Of a stretch of DNA of 64,000 nt, positions 52,823 through 61,044 are shown piece by piece. The translations under genes and the position numbers were made by a program. The stretch's first letter is position 1; the number at the start of each line of letters is the position of its first letter. This DNA comes from Streptomyces sp. NBC_00459 (GTDB lineage Bacteria > Actinomycetota > Actinomycetes > Streptomycetales > Streptomycetaceae), in contig NZ_CP107903.1 in NCBI RefSeq assembly GCF_036013955.1, forward strand, positions 496,001-560,000, written 5' to 3'. The notes beneath the pieces are model-generated. The model did not search any database. It saw only the letters and a list, made by a program, of their open reading frames with translations, and had not been told where the DNA came from.

Positions 52823-53293
52823 ATGACCGAGAGTCTCGACGCGACGGACTGGGCGATCCTCACAGAAGTCCAACGGGACGGCCGGATCCCGTTCACCGAG
52901 CTGGCACGGCGGGTGAACCTGAGCGCGTCGGCGACCAAGGAGCGAGTGCGCCGACTCGAGGAGGCCGGGGTGATCACGGGGTACCGTGCGGAGGTGGACC
53001 CGGAGCGGACCGGTTACCCGGTGATGGCGGTGGTCCGGCTCAAGTACCCGGGGCCGGGAACCCGGCACGAGCCGCTGCGCCGGCTGCTGGAGGAGCGCCC
53101 GGAGATCCTGGAGTGCCTGCGCACCACCGGAGACGACTGCTACATCATGAAGGTGGCGGCCACGTCGATGGCCCATCTGGAGGAGATCGTCGACGAGCTG
53201 GCCGAGTTCGGGAGCACCACCACCAACCTCGTCCTCAGCCGGACGCTCCCGTTGCGCGGCCCGGGAGTGCCTCGGGGGAACACCGTCAGGTAG
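52823..53293 (+). CDS. Lrp/AsnC-family transcriptional regulator
   Basis: A 156-residue regulator. The winged helix-turn-helix spans 5-60 (DATDWAILTEVQRDGRIPFTELARRVNLSASATKERVRRLEEAGVITGY). The RAM effector domain (VMAVVRLKYP to ILECLRTTGDDCYIMKVAA) binds amino acids or other small ligands and drives octamer formation. It is divergent from the luciferase-like oxidoreductase and deaminase pair, its likely target. Confidence 0.92.
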   Translation: MTESLDATDWAILTEVQRDGRIPFTELARRVNLSASATKERVRRLEEAGVITGYRAEVDPERTGYPVMAVVRLKYPGPGTRHEPLRRLLEERPEILECLRTTGDDCYIMKVAATSMAHLEEIVDELAEFGSTTTNLVLSRTLPLRGPGVPRGNTVR

Positions 53294-53399
53294 ACGCGGA
53301 TGCTGATCCCGCCTGCCCTGCATGAGCGAGCCCCTTCCTGAGCTCCTCACGGAGCAGAGGCCAGCCGATCCAGTGGCTCCCCCACCCGTGAGGAGAAAA

Positions 53400-53424
53400 C
53401 CCCGACCGCCTATCGCGGTCGGGG
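53400..53424 (-). terminator. 10-bp hairpin with T-tract on the minus strand
   Basis: CCCCGACCGC pairs with GCGGTCGGGG across five bases. On the minus strand TTTT follows, so it terminates the PI-PLC transcript coming from the right, and may also end the Lrp gene. Confidence 0.75.
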
Positions 53425-53442
53425 CCTCCGGTCGGGGCCTCC
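53417..53442. repeat. Tandem 13-base duplication beside the terminator
   Basis: GGTCGGGGCCTCC occurs twice with no gap, the first copy overlapping the right arm of the hairpin. It is a recent slippage duplication without visible function. Confidence 0.6.
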
Positions 53443-53481
53443 ATGCAGTCTCAGCCCTGGCCGAGTCCCCCGTTGTCGTCT

Positions 53482-53510
53482 CTGGAGAAGCGGGCCTCAT
53501 GCTTCTCCAG
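53482..53510. terminator. Second hairpin after the PI-PLC gene
   Basis: CTGGAGAAGC pairs perfectly with GCTTCTCCAG across nine bases, 28 bases from the PI-PLC stop. With the hairpin at 53400 it gives tandem stems; without a T-tract it may mainly stabilise the mRNA end. Confidence 0.55.
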
Positions 53511-53537
53511 TAGATGCCCTGCAAGCAATTTCTGGTG

Positions 53538-54908
53538 CTACGGATACACGTAGGTGTTCAGCGTGGCCACCGCCGAAGCGGTATTGCCCAGGTCGTAGCG
53601 GTCCACGGCAAGGAAGTTGGGCTTCTTGCGGGCGGCCGGCTGGCAGAACCGCTGGGCCCGGTCGGCCAGTTTGGTGTTGTCGTTCGTCGCCGTGGAGGCG
53701 ATCGCCACGTCCCGGAAGTGGTTCATGACGAACAGGGGCTTGAAGGCGCCTTCGGTGCGGGTCAGCGGGGTGTTGGAGTCGGCGCCGTACCAGCGGCTGT
53801 AGCAGGACCAGTCGGAGGTGCCGATGCCGCCGCCCATGGACCAGTAGTTCTCCACGGTCCACTCGCGCTGGTACATCACGCCGAAGGTGTCCCGGGTGAG
53901 CCCGGCGGTCTGGTCGGCGGAGCGGCTGTGGTCGGTGAAGATCAGCAGCCGGTCGTTGGCGGCGACGAGATCGGCGATCTTCGGCCAACCGTTCTGCCGT
54001 ACGCCGGTCTGGTCGGGCCGGTAGAGGACGTCGGACAGGCCGCTGACGCGGGCGAGTTCACCGCGCAGGACGCCCGGGTCGACGTAGTCCTCCAGGAAGA
54101 CGGTGACGACCTGGGTGGGATTCTGCTTGAGGAAGTCGACCATCCGCTGGAGGTCGACCCAGAGCGCGACCGGGCTGCCGACGAGGGTGCAGCTGTTGTG
54201 GCAGAGGATCGCGCCGTCGGAGGTCTGGTGGATGTCCAGCATGAACCCCCTTACACCGTCGGTGAGTTGCTGGTTGATGCCGCGCGACTGGTTGGGCACG
54301 AAATTCACGAAGGGTGGGGCGAAGCCGCCGTCGACGCCATTGGCGTAGGCGTTGTGGGCGGTGAGGAACGTGACCTGGTCCAGGGTCCGCTGGTCGGCGG
54401 ACGGCATCGGGGCGACGGTGGGGGCGACCGGGGTGAGGTACCAGGCGGCCAGGCTGCCCGATCCGCCGATGGCGAGCTGGTCCGGGTAGTTGGCGCCGGA
54501 CGGCTTGGCTGCGACCGTGAGGTAGCGGGTGGTTCCCGGGGCCTTGAGGGTGTACTGGTCGGTGCCCGACGGGGCGATCTCCCAGGCCGCGTCGGCGCTC
54601 GTACAGGCGACGGTCCTGGCCTGGTCGCCGGAGCGGCCGAGACAGGAGCCCGCGGTGTCGGTGCTCTCCAGGAGATACGAAGTACCGCTCGCACGGAGCG
54701 TCCACTGCTGGTGGTCCTCGTTGCCCTTGGGTCTGTGCTGTTCGACGGCTCCGGCGTCGTCGGCGGCGTTGAGTCCGGTGGTGGCGCTCTGGACGTAGTA
54801 GGCGCCGGCGGCCGGAACGGCTGCGGCCAGGGCGGGCGGTGCGGGTGCCACAACCACCGCCGCCAGTGCGGCTGTTGCGGTGAGCAGTGCGGTGCGGGGG
54901 GTCGGCAT
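53538..54908 (-). CDS. Secreted PI-PLC-like phosphodiesterase with N-terminal beta-trefoil-like module
   Basis: A 456-residue exported enzyme (signal LTATAALAAVVVAPAPPALAAA). An N-terminal region (about 35-165) has lectin-like QQWTL and DAAWEIA repeats typical of ricin-type trefoils. The catalytic PI-PLC X-type TIM barrel follows (about 175-455), with the catalytic histidine stretch LTAHNAYANG and LDIHQTSDGAILCHNSC; the terminal part carries AVDRYDLGNTA. It would hydrolyse phosphoinositides or similar phosphodiesters outside the cell. AAGGG precedes the ATG. The PTQVV seen here belongs to a conserved barrel strand, not a signalling motif. Confidence 0.85.
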   Translation of the reverse strand: MPTPRTALLTATAALAAVVVAPAPPALAAAVPAAGAYYVQSATTGLNAADDAGAVEQHRPKGNEDHQQWTLRASGTSYLLESTDTAGSCLGRSGDQARTVACTSADAAWEIAPSGTDQYTLKAPGTTRYLTVAAKPSGANYPDQLAIGGSGSLAAWYLTPVAPTVAPMPSADQRTLDQVTFLTAHNAYANGVDGGFAPPFVNFVPNQSRGINQQLTDGVRGFMLDIHQTSDGAILCHNSCTLVGSPVALWVDLQRMVDFLKQNPTQVVTVFLEDYVDPGVLRGELARVSGLSDVLYRPDQTGVRQNGWPKIADLVAANDRLLIFTDHSRSADQTAGLTRDTFGVMYQREWTVENYWSMGGGIGTSDWSCYSRWYGADSNTPLTRTEGAFKPLFVMNHFRDVAIASTATNDNTKLADRAQRFCQPAARKKPNFLAVDRYDLGNTASAVATLNTYVYP

Positions 54909-55035
54909 CTACGGGGCCCTTCATCGACTCGGCGGCTCGACGACATGGTCGGCAGGGGCATGACATCACGAAGCCAGGCATGAAGTCAGCACACCCGCCA
55001 CACCAGTACCGCAACCATCAACACCGGTCTGTCTC

Positions 55036-55050
55036 TTCGGTCTGACCTTT
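55036..55050. promoter_or_regulatory. GntR-type operator upstream of acyl-CoA cluster, copy 1
   Basis: TTCGGTCTGACCTTT contains the palindrome GGTCTGACC (55039-55047), the form bound by FadR-family GntR regulators. An identical 15-base block lies at 58046. It sits 44 bases before the acyl-CoA dehydrogenase start, over the expected promoter. Confidence 0.7.
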
Positions 55051-55093
55051 GATATGTTTCGACGCCACCGAGGCTGCGGGAGGCGTTCGAACT

Positions 55094-56260
55094 GTGGACT
55101 TCGAGCTGACCGAAGATCAGGAAGCGATCCGCAAGGCCGTCGCCGGACTGCTGCGCGACTTCGACGACCGGTACTGGATGGAGAAGGACCGCGACCACGA
55201 GTTCCCGGCCGACTTCTACGACACCGTCGCGCGCGGCGGCTGGCTGGGGCTCACGATCCCCGAGGAGTACGGCGGCCACGGTCTCGGCATCACCGAGGCC
55301 ACGCTGCTCCTGGAGGAGGTCGCACGGTCGGGCGGCGGGATGAACGCGGCCAGCGCGATCCATCTGTCGATCTTCGGGATGCAGCCCGTGGTGGTGCACG
55401 GTTCCGAGGAGCTCAAGCGCCGGACCCTCCCCCGTGTCGCCACCGGCGACCTCCATGTCTGTTTCGGCGTGACCGAACCGGGGGCCGGACTGGACACGAC
55501 GAGCATCACGACGTATGCGCGCCGGGACGGCGACCACTACGTGGTGAACGGCCATAAGGTGTGGATCTCCAAGGCGATGGAGTCGGAGAAGATCCTGCTG
55601 CTGACCCGGACGACGAGGATCGGCGAGGTCGCGAAGAAGACCGACGGGATGACGCTCTTCCTCACCGATCTCGACCGCGCCCATGTCGACATCCGCCCCA
55701 TTCCGAAGATGGGCCGCAACGCCGTCACCTCGAACGAGCTGTTCATCGACGATCTGCGGGTGCCGGTGGAGGACCGGGTCGGCGAGGAGGGCCAGGGATT
55801 CCGTTATCTCCTCGACGGGCTCAATCCGGAGCGGATGCTGATCGCCGCCGAGGCGCTGGGCATCGGGCGGGTGGCACTCGACAAGGCTGTTCGGTACGGC
55901 AAGGAGCGGGTCGTGTTCGACCGGCCCATCGGCATGAACCAGGGGGTGCAGTTCCCCCTCGCGGACTCGCTGGCCCGGCTGGACGCGGCCGAGCTGGTGC
56001 TGCGCAAGGCGACCTGGCTGTACGACCACGGGCGGCCGTGCGGGCGTGAGGCCAACACCGCCAAGTACCTGTGCGCGGACGCCGGGTTCACGGCGGCGGA
56101 CCGGGCGCTTCAGACCCACGGCGGGATGGGCTACTCCGAGGAGTACCACGTGGCCCGCTACTTCCGTGAGGCGCGGCTGATGCGGATCGCGCCGATCAGC
56201 CAGGAAATGATCCTCAACTATCTCGGCTCCCATGTGCTGGGGCTGCCGAGGAGCTACTGA
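55094..56260 (+). CDS. Acyl-CoA dehydrogenase
   Basis: A 388-residue flavoenzyme. The N-terminal helical domain includes IPEEYGGHGLGITEATLLLEE. The FAD and substrate region has FGVTEPGAGLDTT and NGHKVWISKAMES. The C-terminal helical domain carries the LQTHGGMGYSEEYHVARYFREARLMRI signature with the catalytic-region acidic residues. It introduces a trans double bond into an acyl-CoA; chain length is unknown. The GTG at 55094 follows GGGAGG with ten-base spacing. It is first in the cluster and lies under the GntR-type operator. Confidence 0.9.
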   Translation: MDFELTEDQEAIRKAVAGLLRDFDDRYWMEKDRDHEFPADFYDTVARGGWLGLTIPEEYGGHGLGITEATLLLEEVARSGGGMNAASAIHLSIFGMQPVVVHGSEELKRRTLPRVATGDLHVCFGVTEPGAGLDTTSITTYARRDGDHYVVNGHKVWISKAMESEKILLLTRTTRIGEVAKKTDGMTLFLTDLDRAHVDIRPIPKMGRNAVTSNELFIDDLRVPVEDRVGEEGQGFRYLLDGLNPERMLIAAEALGIGRVALDKAVRYGKERVVFDRPIGMNQGVQFPLADSLARLDAAELVLRKATWLYDHGRPCGREANTAKYLCADAGFTAADRALQTHGGMGYSEEYHVARYFREARLMRIAPISQEMILNYLGSHVLGLPRSY

Positions 56261-56331
56261 CGTCTTGGGTGACCGTCGGCCACCGCTCGGCCGTGCCGCT
56301 TCGACAGGGAGTCTTTGATGGGGAGTCAGTG

Positions 56332-57099
56332 ATGAGCGACAACAGTGGACTGTTCGATCTGACGGGCCGGTCCGCGCTGGTCACCGGGGCGGCGGGAGGT
56401 ATCGGAGCCGCCGTCGCCCGGGCGCTCGCCGGCGCCGGGGCCGCCGTGCTGGTGACGGACGTGGACGGGGACGCGGCTGCCGCGGTCGCCGGGAGGATCT
56501 GCGCCGCCGGTCTGACGGCGGACAGCGCCGCCCTCGACGTACGGGACCGGGCAGCCGCCGATGCCGCGGCGGCGCGGGCGGCCGAACTGGCGGGCGGGAC
56601 ACTGCACATCGTCGTCAACAACGCGGGGGTCACCGCGCCCGCCATGTTCGACAAACTGACGGAGGACGACTTCCGCCGGATCGTCGACATCCATCTGATG
56701 GGAACCTTCCACTGCTCCCGGGCGGCACTGCCCTTCCTCCCGGAGGACGGTACGGGGCGGATCATCAACGTGACCTCGTCGGCCGGTCTCGTCGGCACGC
56801 TCGGCCAGGTGAACTACTCCGCCGCGAAGGCGGGCGTCATAGGTCTCACGAAGTCACTCGCGCGTGAACTGGCGCGCCGGCAGATCCTGGTGAACGCGCT
56901 GGCACCGCTCGCCGCGACGCCGATGACGGAGACGATCCGCACCAACGAGAAGTTCGCGGCCCCGATGCTCGCGCGCATCCCGCTGGGCCGTTGGGCGGCG
57001 CCCGAGGAGATCGCGGGTTCCTTCGTCTTCCTCGCCTCCGACGCCGCGTCCTTCATCACCGGGCAGGTGCTGCCGGTGGACGGGGGTCTGGTGATGTGA
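56332..57099 (+). CDS. Short-chain dehydrogenase/reductase (FabG-like)
   Basis: A 255-residue SDR. It has the Rossmann glycine motif TGAAGGIGAAVA near residues 17-28, NNAG in the middle, catalytic Tyr and Lys in YSAAKAG near 155-160, and the PG-less but typical C-terminal SFITGQVLPVDGG. It most likely oxidises 3-hydroxyacyl-CoA or reduces the matching ketone in this acyl-CoA pathway. GGGAG precedes the ATG at 56332. Confidence 0.9.
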   Translation: MSDNSGLFDLTGRSALVTGAAGGIGAAVARALAGAGAAVLVTDVDGDAAAAVAGRICAAGLTADSAALDVRDRAAADAAAARAAELAGGTLHIVVNNAGVTAPAMFDKLTEDDFRRIVDIHLMGTFHCSRAALPFLPEDGTGRIINVTSSAGLVGTLGQVNYSAAKAGVIGLTKSLARELARRQILVNALAPLAATPMTETIRTNEKFAAPMLARIPLGRWAAPEEIAGSFVFLASDAASFITGQVLPVDGGLVM

Positions 57100-57189
57100 G
57101 GGGACGCCGGACAAGTCATGTGACAGGCGGCGCGCGTCCCGTATTGAATGGTCCGGCCGAAGTGGTGCCACCTACGAGAGGCCTGACCC

Positions 57190-57963
57190 GTGCAGAGCGC
57201 CGGACATTCCGCCAGTGACCCGCGCTTCGACGTGGTGAAGGTGCCCAAGGCGTCGGACGTGCTGGCCGCCGAGGTACGCGAGCGGATCCTCTCCGGCGAG
57301 TTCACCGAGGGCACGGCGCTGCCGCCGGAGCGTCAGCTGGTCGACCAGACAGGGCTGAGCCGGGCGACGGTGCGCGAGGCGCTGCGCATCCTCGAAGTCG
57401 AACGGCTGGTGCGGATCAGGCCGGGGCGCGGCGGCGGCGCCTTCGTGCACCGGCCGGGCCACGAGTCGGTGACGAACACGGTACGGCTGGTCATCCGGGG
57501 CCGGCAGATCCGCCTTGAGGCGCTGCACGAGACGCGCGAGGCGATCGAGCCGACCTGCGCCGCACTGGCCGCGAAGCGGCGCACGTCGGCCGACCTCGCC
57601 GAACTGGACGCGGCGCACGCCGAGTTGACTGCCGCCGCCGACGACGACGTGCCGCGCTTTCTGCGGGCCAACGTCCGCTGGCACACCGCCGTGGCGAAGG
57701 CGGGCGACAACGAGTTGCTGATCGGTTTCATGACGGCCCTCTCCCAGTCGATCTACGCGGCCACGGACATCGACCGGTTCATGGACGCGGAGATCCGCGA
57801 GGTCACCACCCGTGCCCACGCGCGGATCACCGAGGCGATCCGGGCACAGGACGGCCCCGCGGCGATGCGGCGGATGACCCGCCATGTGTGCGGGTTCGCC
57901 CGCGCGGCGGCCGAGGTGGATCAGCGGCAGCGGGTGGGCCTGCCCGAACCGGGCGACGACTGA
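57190..57963 (+). CDS. FadR-type GntR regulator (FCD domain)
   Basis: A 257-residue regulator. The GntR helix-turn-helix spans about 25-85 (LAAEVRERILSGEFTEGTALPPERQLVDQTGLSRATVREALRILEVERLV), and the all-helical FCD effector domain spans about 105-240 (ETREAIEPTCAALAA, FLRANVRWHTAVAKAGDNELL), the FadR subfamily that senses acyl-CoA or organic acids. It starts at a GTG after GAGAGG. A degenerate GGTCCGGCC lies about 40 bases upstream, and perfect GGTCTGACC sites occur before both acyl-CoA units, so it probably controls the whole cluster including itself. Confidence 0.9.
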   Translation: MQSAGHSASDPRFDVVKVPKASDVLAAEVRERILSGEFTEGTALPPERQLVDQTGLSRATVREALRILEVERLVRIRPGRGGGAFVHRPGHESVTNTVRLVIRGRQIRLEALHETREAIEPTCAALAAKRRTSADLAELDAAHAELTAAADDDVPRFLRANVRWHTAVAKAGDNELLIGFMTALSQSIYAATDIDRFMDAEIREVTTRAHARITEAIRAQDGPAAMRRMTRHVCGFARAAAEVDQRQRVGLPEPGDD

Positions 57964-58045
57964 CAGCGCACTCCCGACCTCTCCCGGGCAGGCCCCGCCT
58001 GTGCGAGAATGCTATTTCCATTCAGCGTAAACAACACTCTTCACT

Positions 58046-58060
58046 TTCGGTCTGACCTTT
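58046..58060. promoter_or_regulatory. GntR-type operator upstream of second acyl-CoA unit, copy 2
   Basis: TTCGGTCTGACCTTT, identical over 15 bases to the site at 55036, again with GGTCTGACC at its centre. It lies 55 bases before the enoyl-CoA hydratase start. Confidence 0.75.
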
Positions 58061-58115
58061 ACTAGCATCCGAGGTCGACCGACCAGTGGCACCGGTGGCA
58101 AGGGAGAGGGTGCGC

Positions 58116-58913
58116 ATGGGCGAGGCCGACTCCGTACTGACCGTGACCGCCGACGGCGATGTCCGTGTCGTCACCCTGAACAGGCCCGACAGCCTCAACG
58201 GGGTCTCCGGGGAGTTGCACCGGCGACTCGCCGAGGTGTGGCGGGAGTTGGCGGACGATCCCAAGGCGCGAGCCGTCGTCCTCACCGGTGCGGGACGGGC
58301 GTTCAGTGCGGGCGGCGACTTCGACCATCTGCGCCGCCATCACACCGACCCCGAGCTGCGGGAGCGGTCGATCCGCCTCGACCGGACGATCCAGACGGAG
58401 ATGATCCGCTTCCCGCTGCCCGTCGTGGCAGCGGTCAACGGCCCGGCGGTGGGACTCGGTTGCAGCCTGGCGCTGGGCTGCGATCTGGTGCTGATGGCAG
58501 ACGACGCGTATCTCGCGGACCCGCACATCTCGGTGGGCCTGGTCGCCGGCGACGGCGGTGTGACCCTTTGGCCGCTGCTCACGAGTCTGCTGCGGGTGAA
58601 GGAGTACCTCTTCACCGGGGACCGCATTCCCGCCGCGACGGCGGTCGAACTCGGCCTGGCCAACCGGGTGGTGCCTGCCGCCGACCTCCGCCGGGAGGCA
58701 CTGACGCTGGCCCACCGGCTGGCGGCCCAGCCCCCGGAGGCGCTGCGTGCCACGAAGGCGGCACTGGCCGTGGTGGTGGAACAGGCGACCCGGGGTGGCA
58801 TGGAGGCGGCCCTGATGGCGGAGCTGGCCACGATGACCAGCCCGGACCACATCCGGATCGTCGACGAACTGGCGTCGCGGGCGGAGCGCCGGTCCAGGGG
58901 CGGGGAGGGATAG
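58116..58913 (+). CDS. Enoyl-CoA hydratase/isomerase
   Basis: A 265-residue crotonase. It has VVTLNRPDSLNGVSGELHRRLAEVW, the oxyanion and CoA-binding segments VVLTGAGRAFSAGGDFDHL and NGPAVGLGCSLALGCDLVLMADDA, and VGLVAGDGGVTLWPLL. The two catalytic carboxylates of hydratases are not both obvious, so an isomerase or other crotonase reaction is possible. GGGAGAGGG precedes the ATG at 58116. Next gene starts after three bases. Confidence 0.88.
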   Translation: MGEADSVLTVTADGDVRVVTLNRPDSLNGVSGELHRRLAEVWRELADDPKARAVVLTGAGRAFSAGGDFDHLRRHHTDPELRERSIRLDRTIQTEMIRFPLPVVAAVNGPAVGLGCSLALGCDLVLMADDAYLADPHISVGLVAGDGGVTLWPLLTSLLRVKEYLFTGDRIPAATAVELGLANRVVPAADLRREALTLAHRLAAQPPEALRATKAALAVVVEQATRGGMEAALMAELATMTSPDHIRIVDELASRAERRSRGGEG

Positions 58914-58916
58914 CCC

Positions 58917-59885
58917 GTGGAGACCGAGGAGTTCGTGCTCGTACGCGACCTGCTGCGTTCGTTCGCCACCCGGTTCCGGGTGGGCTCCGCCGACGACGTC
59001 AAGCCCTCGCTCGGGGCCGCCGCGCAGGAGGCACTGGGCGAGTTGGGCCTCGCCGAGCTGCGCCGGTCCACTCCCCCGGCCGCCACCGTCCAGGAGTGCG
59101 CGCTGCTCGCCGAGGAGCACGGCAGCCTGCCGCTGGCCACCTCCCTGCTCGGTACGGCCCTGCTCGCCCCGGAGCTGCTCCGCCTGGTGGGAGTACCCGC
59201 GGCGCCCGGCAGGACCCCGACGATCGCCCTCGCCCGCGACCTTCGCTTCCCCGCCGCGAGCCCCTCCCCGCTCGTCGCCTGGGACAGCGAGGGCGCGGAC
59301 GAGGCGCTGTGCGTGCTCCCCGACGGCACCGTGACCGCGGTCGGACTGGGGCCGGCGGCACCGAGCGTGGACCTGTTGCGCACGATCCGCACGGCGCTGC
59401 CCTCGCAGCACGTGGTGGGACGCCTCGATCCGGCCGGACACCTGCGCTGGCAGGCGTACGCGCTGATCGTCGTGGCCTCCGAACTCGTGGGCGCGGCACG
59501 GTCGTTCGTCGCGCAGAGTGTGGGGTACGCGCGGGAGCGCGCCCAGTACGGCCGGCCGGTCGGGTCGTTCCAGGCGGTGCAGCACCTGCTCGCCGACGCG
59601 ACCGTGCTCGTGGAGGCCTGTACGAGCGCGAGCCGGTATGCCGCCTGGAGTCTCGACCACGAGTCGCCGCAGCGGGCGTTGGCCGCGGCGCGGGTCGCGA
59701 AAGCCGAGGTGAACAGGTCGGCGGTGGAGGCCGTGTACGCCGGTATGCAGGTCTTCGGCGGGATCGCCCAGACTTGGGAGCACATCGCGCACCTGTATCT
59801 GCGCAAGGTCCGCGTGGGCGCCACGGTCCTGGCCACGACAGCCGATCTGCTGACGGTGCTGGCCGAACCGGAGGCGACCCGATGA
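58917..59885 (+). CDS. Acyl-CoA dehydrogenase-like subunit, short type
   Basis: A 322-residue acyl-CoA dehydrogenase relative, shorter than the standard 380-400 and without the usual central SEPGAGSD flavin motif. The C-terminal helical domain is typical (ASELVGAARSFVAQSVGYARERAQYGRPVGSFQAVQHLLAD; VYAGMQVFGGIAQTWEHIAHLYLRKVRVG). Actinobacteria form alpha2-beta2 heteromers in which one short subunit lacks some FAD contacts, as in steroid ring and side-chain degradation (ChsE-type). The next gene encodes a full-length partner and overlaps this one by four bases (ATGA), consistent with such a pair. Confidence 0.85.
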   Translation: METEEFVLVRDLLRSFATRFRVGSADDVKPSLGAAAQEALGELGLAELRRSTPPAATVQECALLAEEHGSLPLATSLLGTALLAPELLRLVGVPAAPGRTPTIALARDLRFPAASPSPLVAWDSEGADEALCVLPDGTVTAVGLGPAAPSVDLLRTIRTALPSQHVVGRLDPAGHLRWQAYALIVVASELVGAARSFVAQSVGYARERAQYGRPVGSFQAVQHLLADATVLVEACTSASRYAAWSLDHESPQRALAAARVAKAEVNRSAVEAVYAGMQVFGGIAQTWEHIAHLYLRKVRVGATVLATTADLLTVLAEPEATR

Positions 59886-61027
59886 CCGACACCCCACTGG
59901 ACTTCGGCGACCCTGCCGACCTGAACCGGCTCCGCACGGAGTTCCGCACATGGCTGGCCGAACACCCGTTCCCTGAAAGGCACTTGGACGAGCCGGTGCC
60001 CGTTTTCCTGCACCGCTGGCACCGCCTGCTGCACTCCGGTGGCTGGGTGGGCCTCGATGTTCCGGAGCGGTACGGCGGTCGCGGTCTGACGGCACTTCAC
60101 CAGGTGGCGGTCAGCGACGAGTTGGGGGCCTGCGGGGCTCCGGGCGTTCCGCGCATCGGCTATCTCGCGCACGCCCTGCTGGAGTTCGCCTCCGAGGATC
60201 AGCGGCTGCGCATGCTGCCGAGGATGCTGGCGGGCGACGAGGTGTGGTGCCAGGGGTTCAGCGAGCCGGGCGCGGGGTCGGACCTCGCCGGGATGAGCAC
60301 CTTCGCGGAGCGTCGCGACGACCACTACGTGGTCCGGGGCCAGAAACTCTGGACCAGCTACGCCCAGTACTCCGACCTGTGCCTGCTCCTGGCCCGTACG
60401 GACCGCGAGGGCTCACCGCACCGCTCGATCACGGCGTTCGCGCTGCCCCTGGACCGCGCGGGCGTCACGGTACGGCCGCTGCGGGCCGCCAACGGGGACG
60501 ACGAGTTCTGCGAGCTGTTCCTCGACGACGTCCGCCTGGAGGAGTCCGAACGGGTCGGCTCCGAGGGCGACGGCTGGCCGCTGGCGATGACGACGGTGTC
60601 GTACGAGCGCAACGCCCTGGACACCGGCCATCTGTCGAAGTACGGCCTGCTCGTCGAACGCCTCCGCTCCACCGTCCGGGAGCGAGCCGACACGCTCCCG
60701 GACGGACTGCGCTCCGAGATCGGGCAGTGCCAGGTGGACTACGAGGTCCTGGTGGCGCATGCCCGGCGCCGTACCGCCGAGCGCCTGAGCGGGCAGCCCG
60801 CCGGCCCGGAGTCGTCCGTCGACAAGCTGCTGATGACAAGGGCCGAACAGCGACTGTACGAGACGGCACTCAAGGTGTTCCCGGAGCAACTGGCCGAGGA
60901 CGGCGGGGAGCTCTTCGGCGAATACCTGTATTCGCGGGCCGCGTCGGTGTACGGCGGTACCTCCCAGATCCAGCGGAACCTCATCGCGAAACGGGTCCTG
61001 CATCTGCCTTCGTCCGGCCGGCCTTGA
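59882..61027 (+). CDS. Acyl-CoA dehydrogenase, partner subunit
   Basis: A 381-residue dehydrogenase with the flavin motifs CQGFSEPGAGSDLAGM and VRGQKLWTSYAQYSD, VSYERNALDTGHL, and the terminal SVYGGTSQIQRNLIAKRVLHLP. The order (short subunit then this gene, ATGA overlap) suggests an obligate alpha-beta heteromer. It probably acts on a bulky or branched acyl-CoA. Confidence 0.9.
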   Translation: MTDTPLDFGDPADLNRLRTEFRTWLAEHPFPERHLDEPVPVFLHRWHRLLHSGGWVGLDVPERYGGRGLTALHQVAVSDELGACGAPGVPRIGYLAHALLEFASEDQRLRMLPRMLAGDEVWCQGFSEPGAGSDLAGMSTFAERRDDHYVVRGQKLWTSYAQYSDLCLLLARTDREGSPHRSITAFALPLDRAGVTVRPLRAANGDDEFCELFLDDVRLEESERVGSEGDGWPLAMTTVSYERNALDTGHLSKYGLLVERLRSTVRERADTLPDGLRSEIGQCQVDYEVLVAHARRRTAERLSGQPAGPESSVDKLLMTRAEQRLYETALKVFPEQLAEDGGELFGEYLYSRAASVYGGTSQIQRNLIAKRVLHLPSSGRP

Positions 61028-61044
61028 GCACTGGAGCCTTCTCG

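Noticed and set aside
53417..53442. Tandem 13-mer as a CRISPR-like or attachment-site repeat
   Set aside because: Only two copies, no spacers, and no integrase or cas genes nearby.
54100..54140. PTQVV in the PI-PLC protein as part of the kinase/FHA motif set
   Set aside because: It lies on a core strand of the phospholipase barrel and the protein is exported, so it is coincidence.
58238..59881. Long upstream extension of the second dehydrogenase frame
   Set aside because: It overlaps the hydratase and short dehydrogenase genes; the ATG at 59882 has the ATGA overlap and a family-like start.
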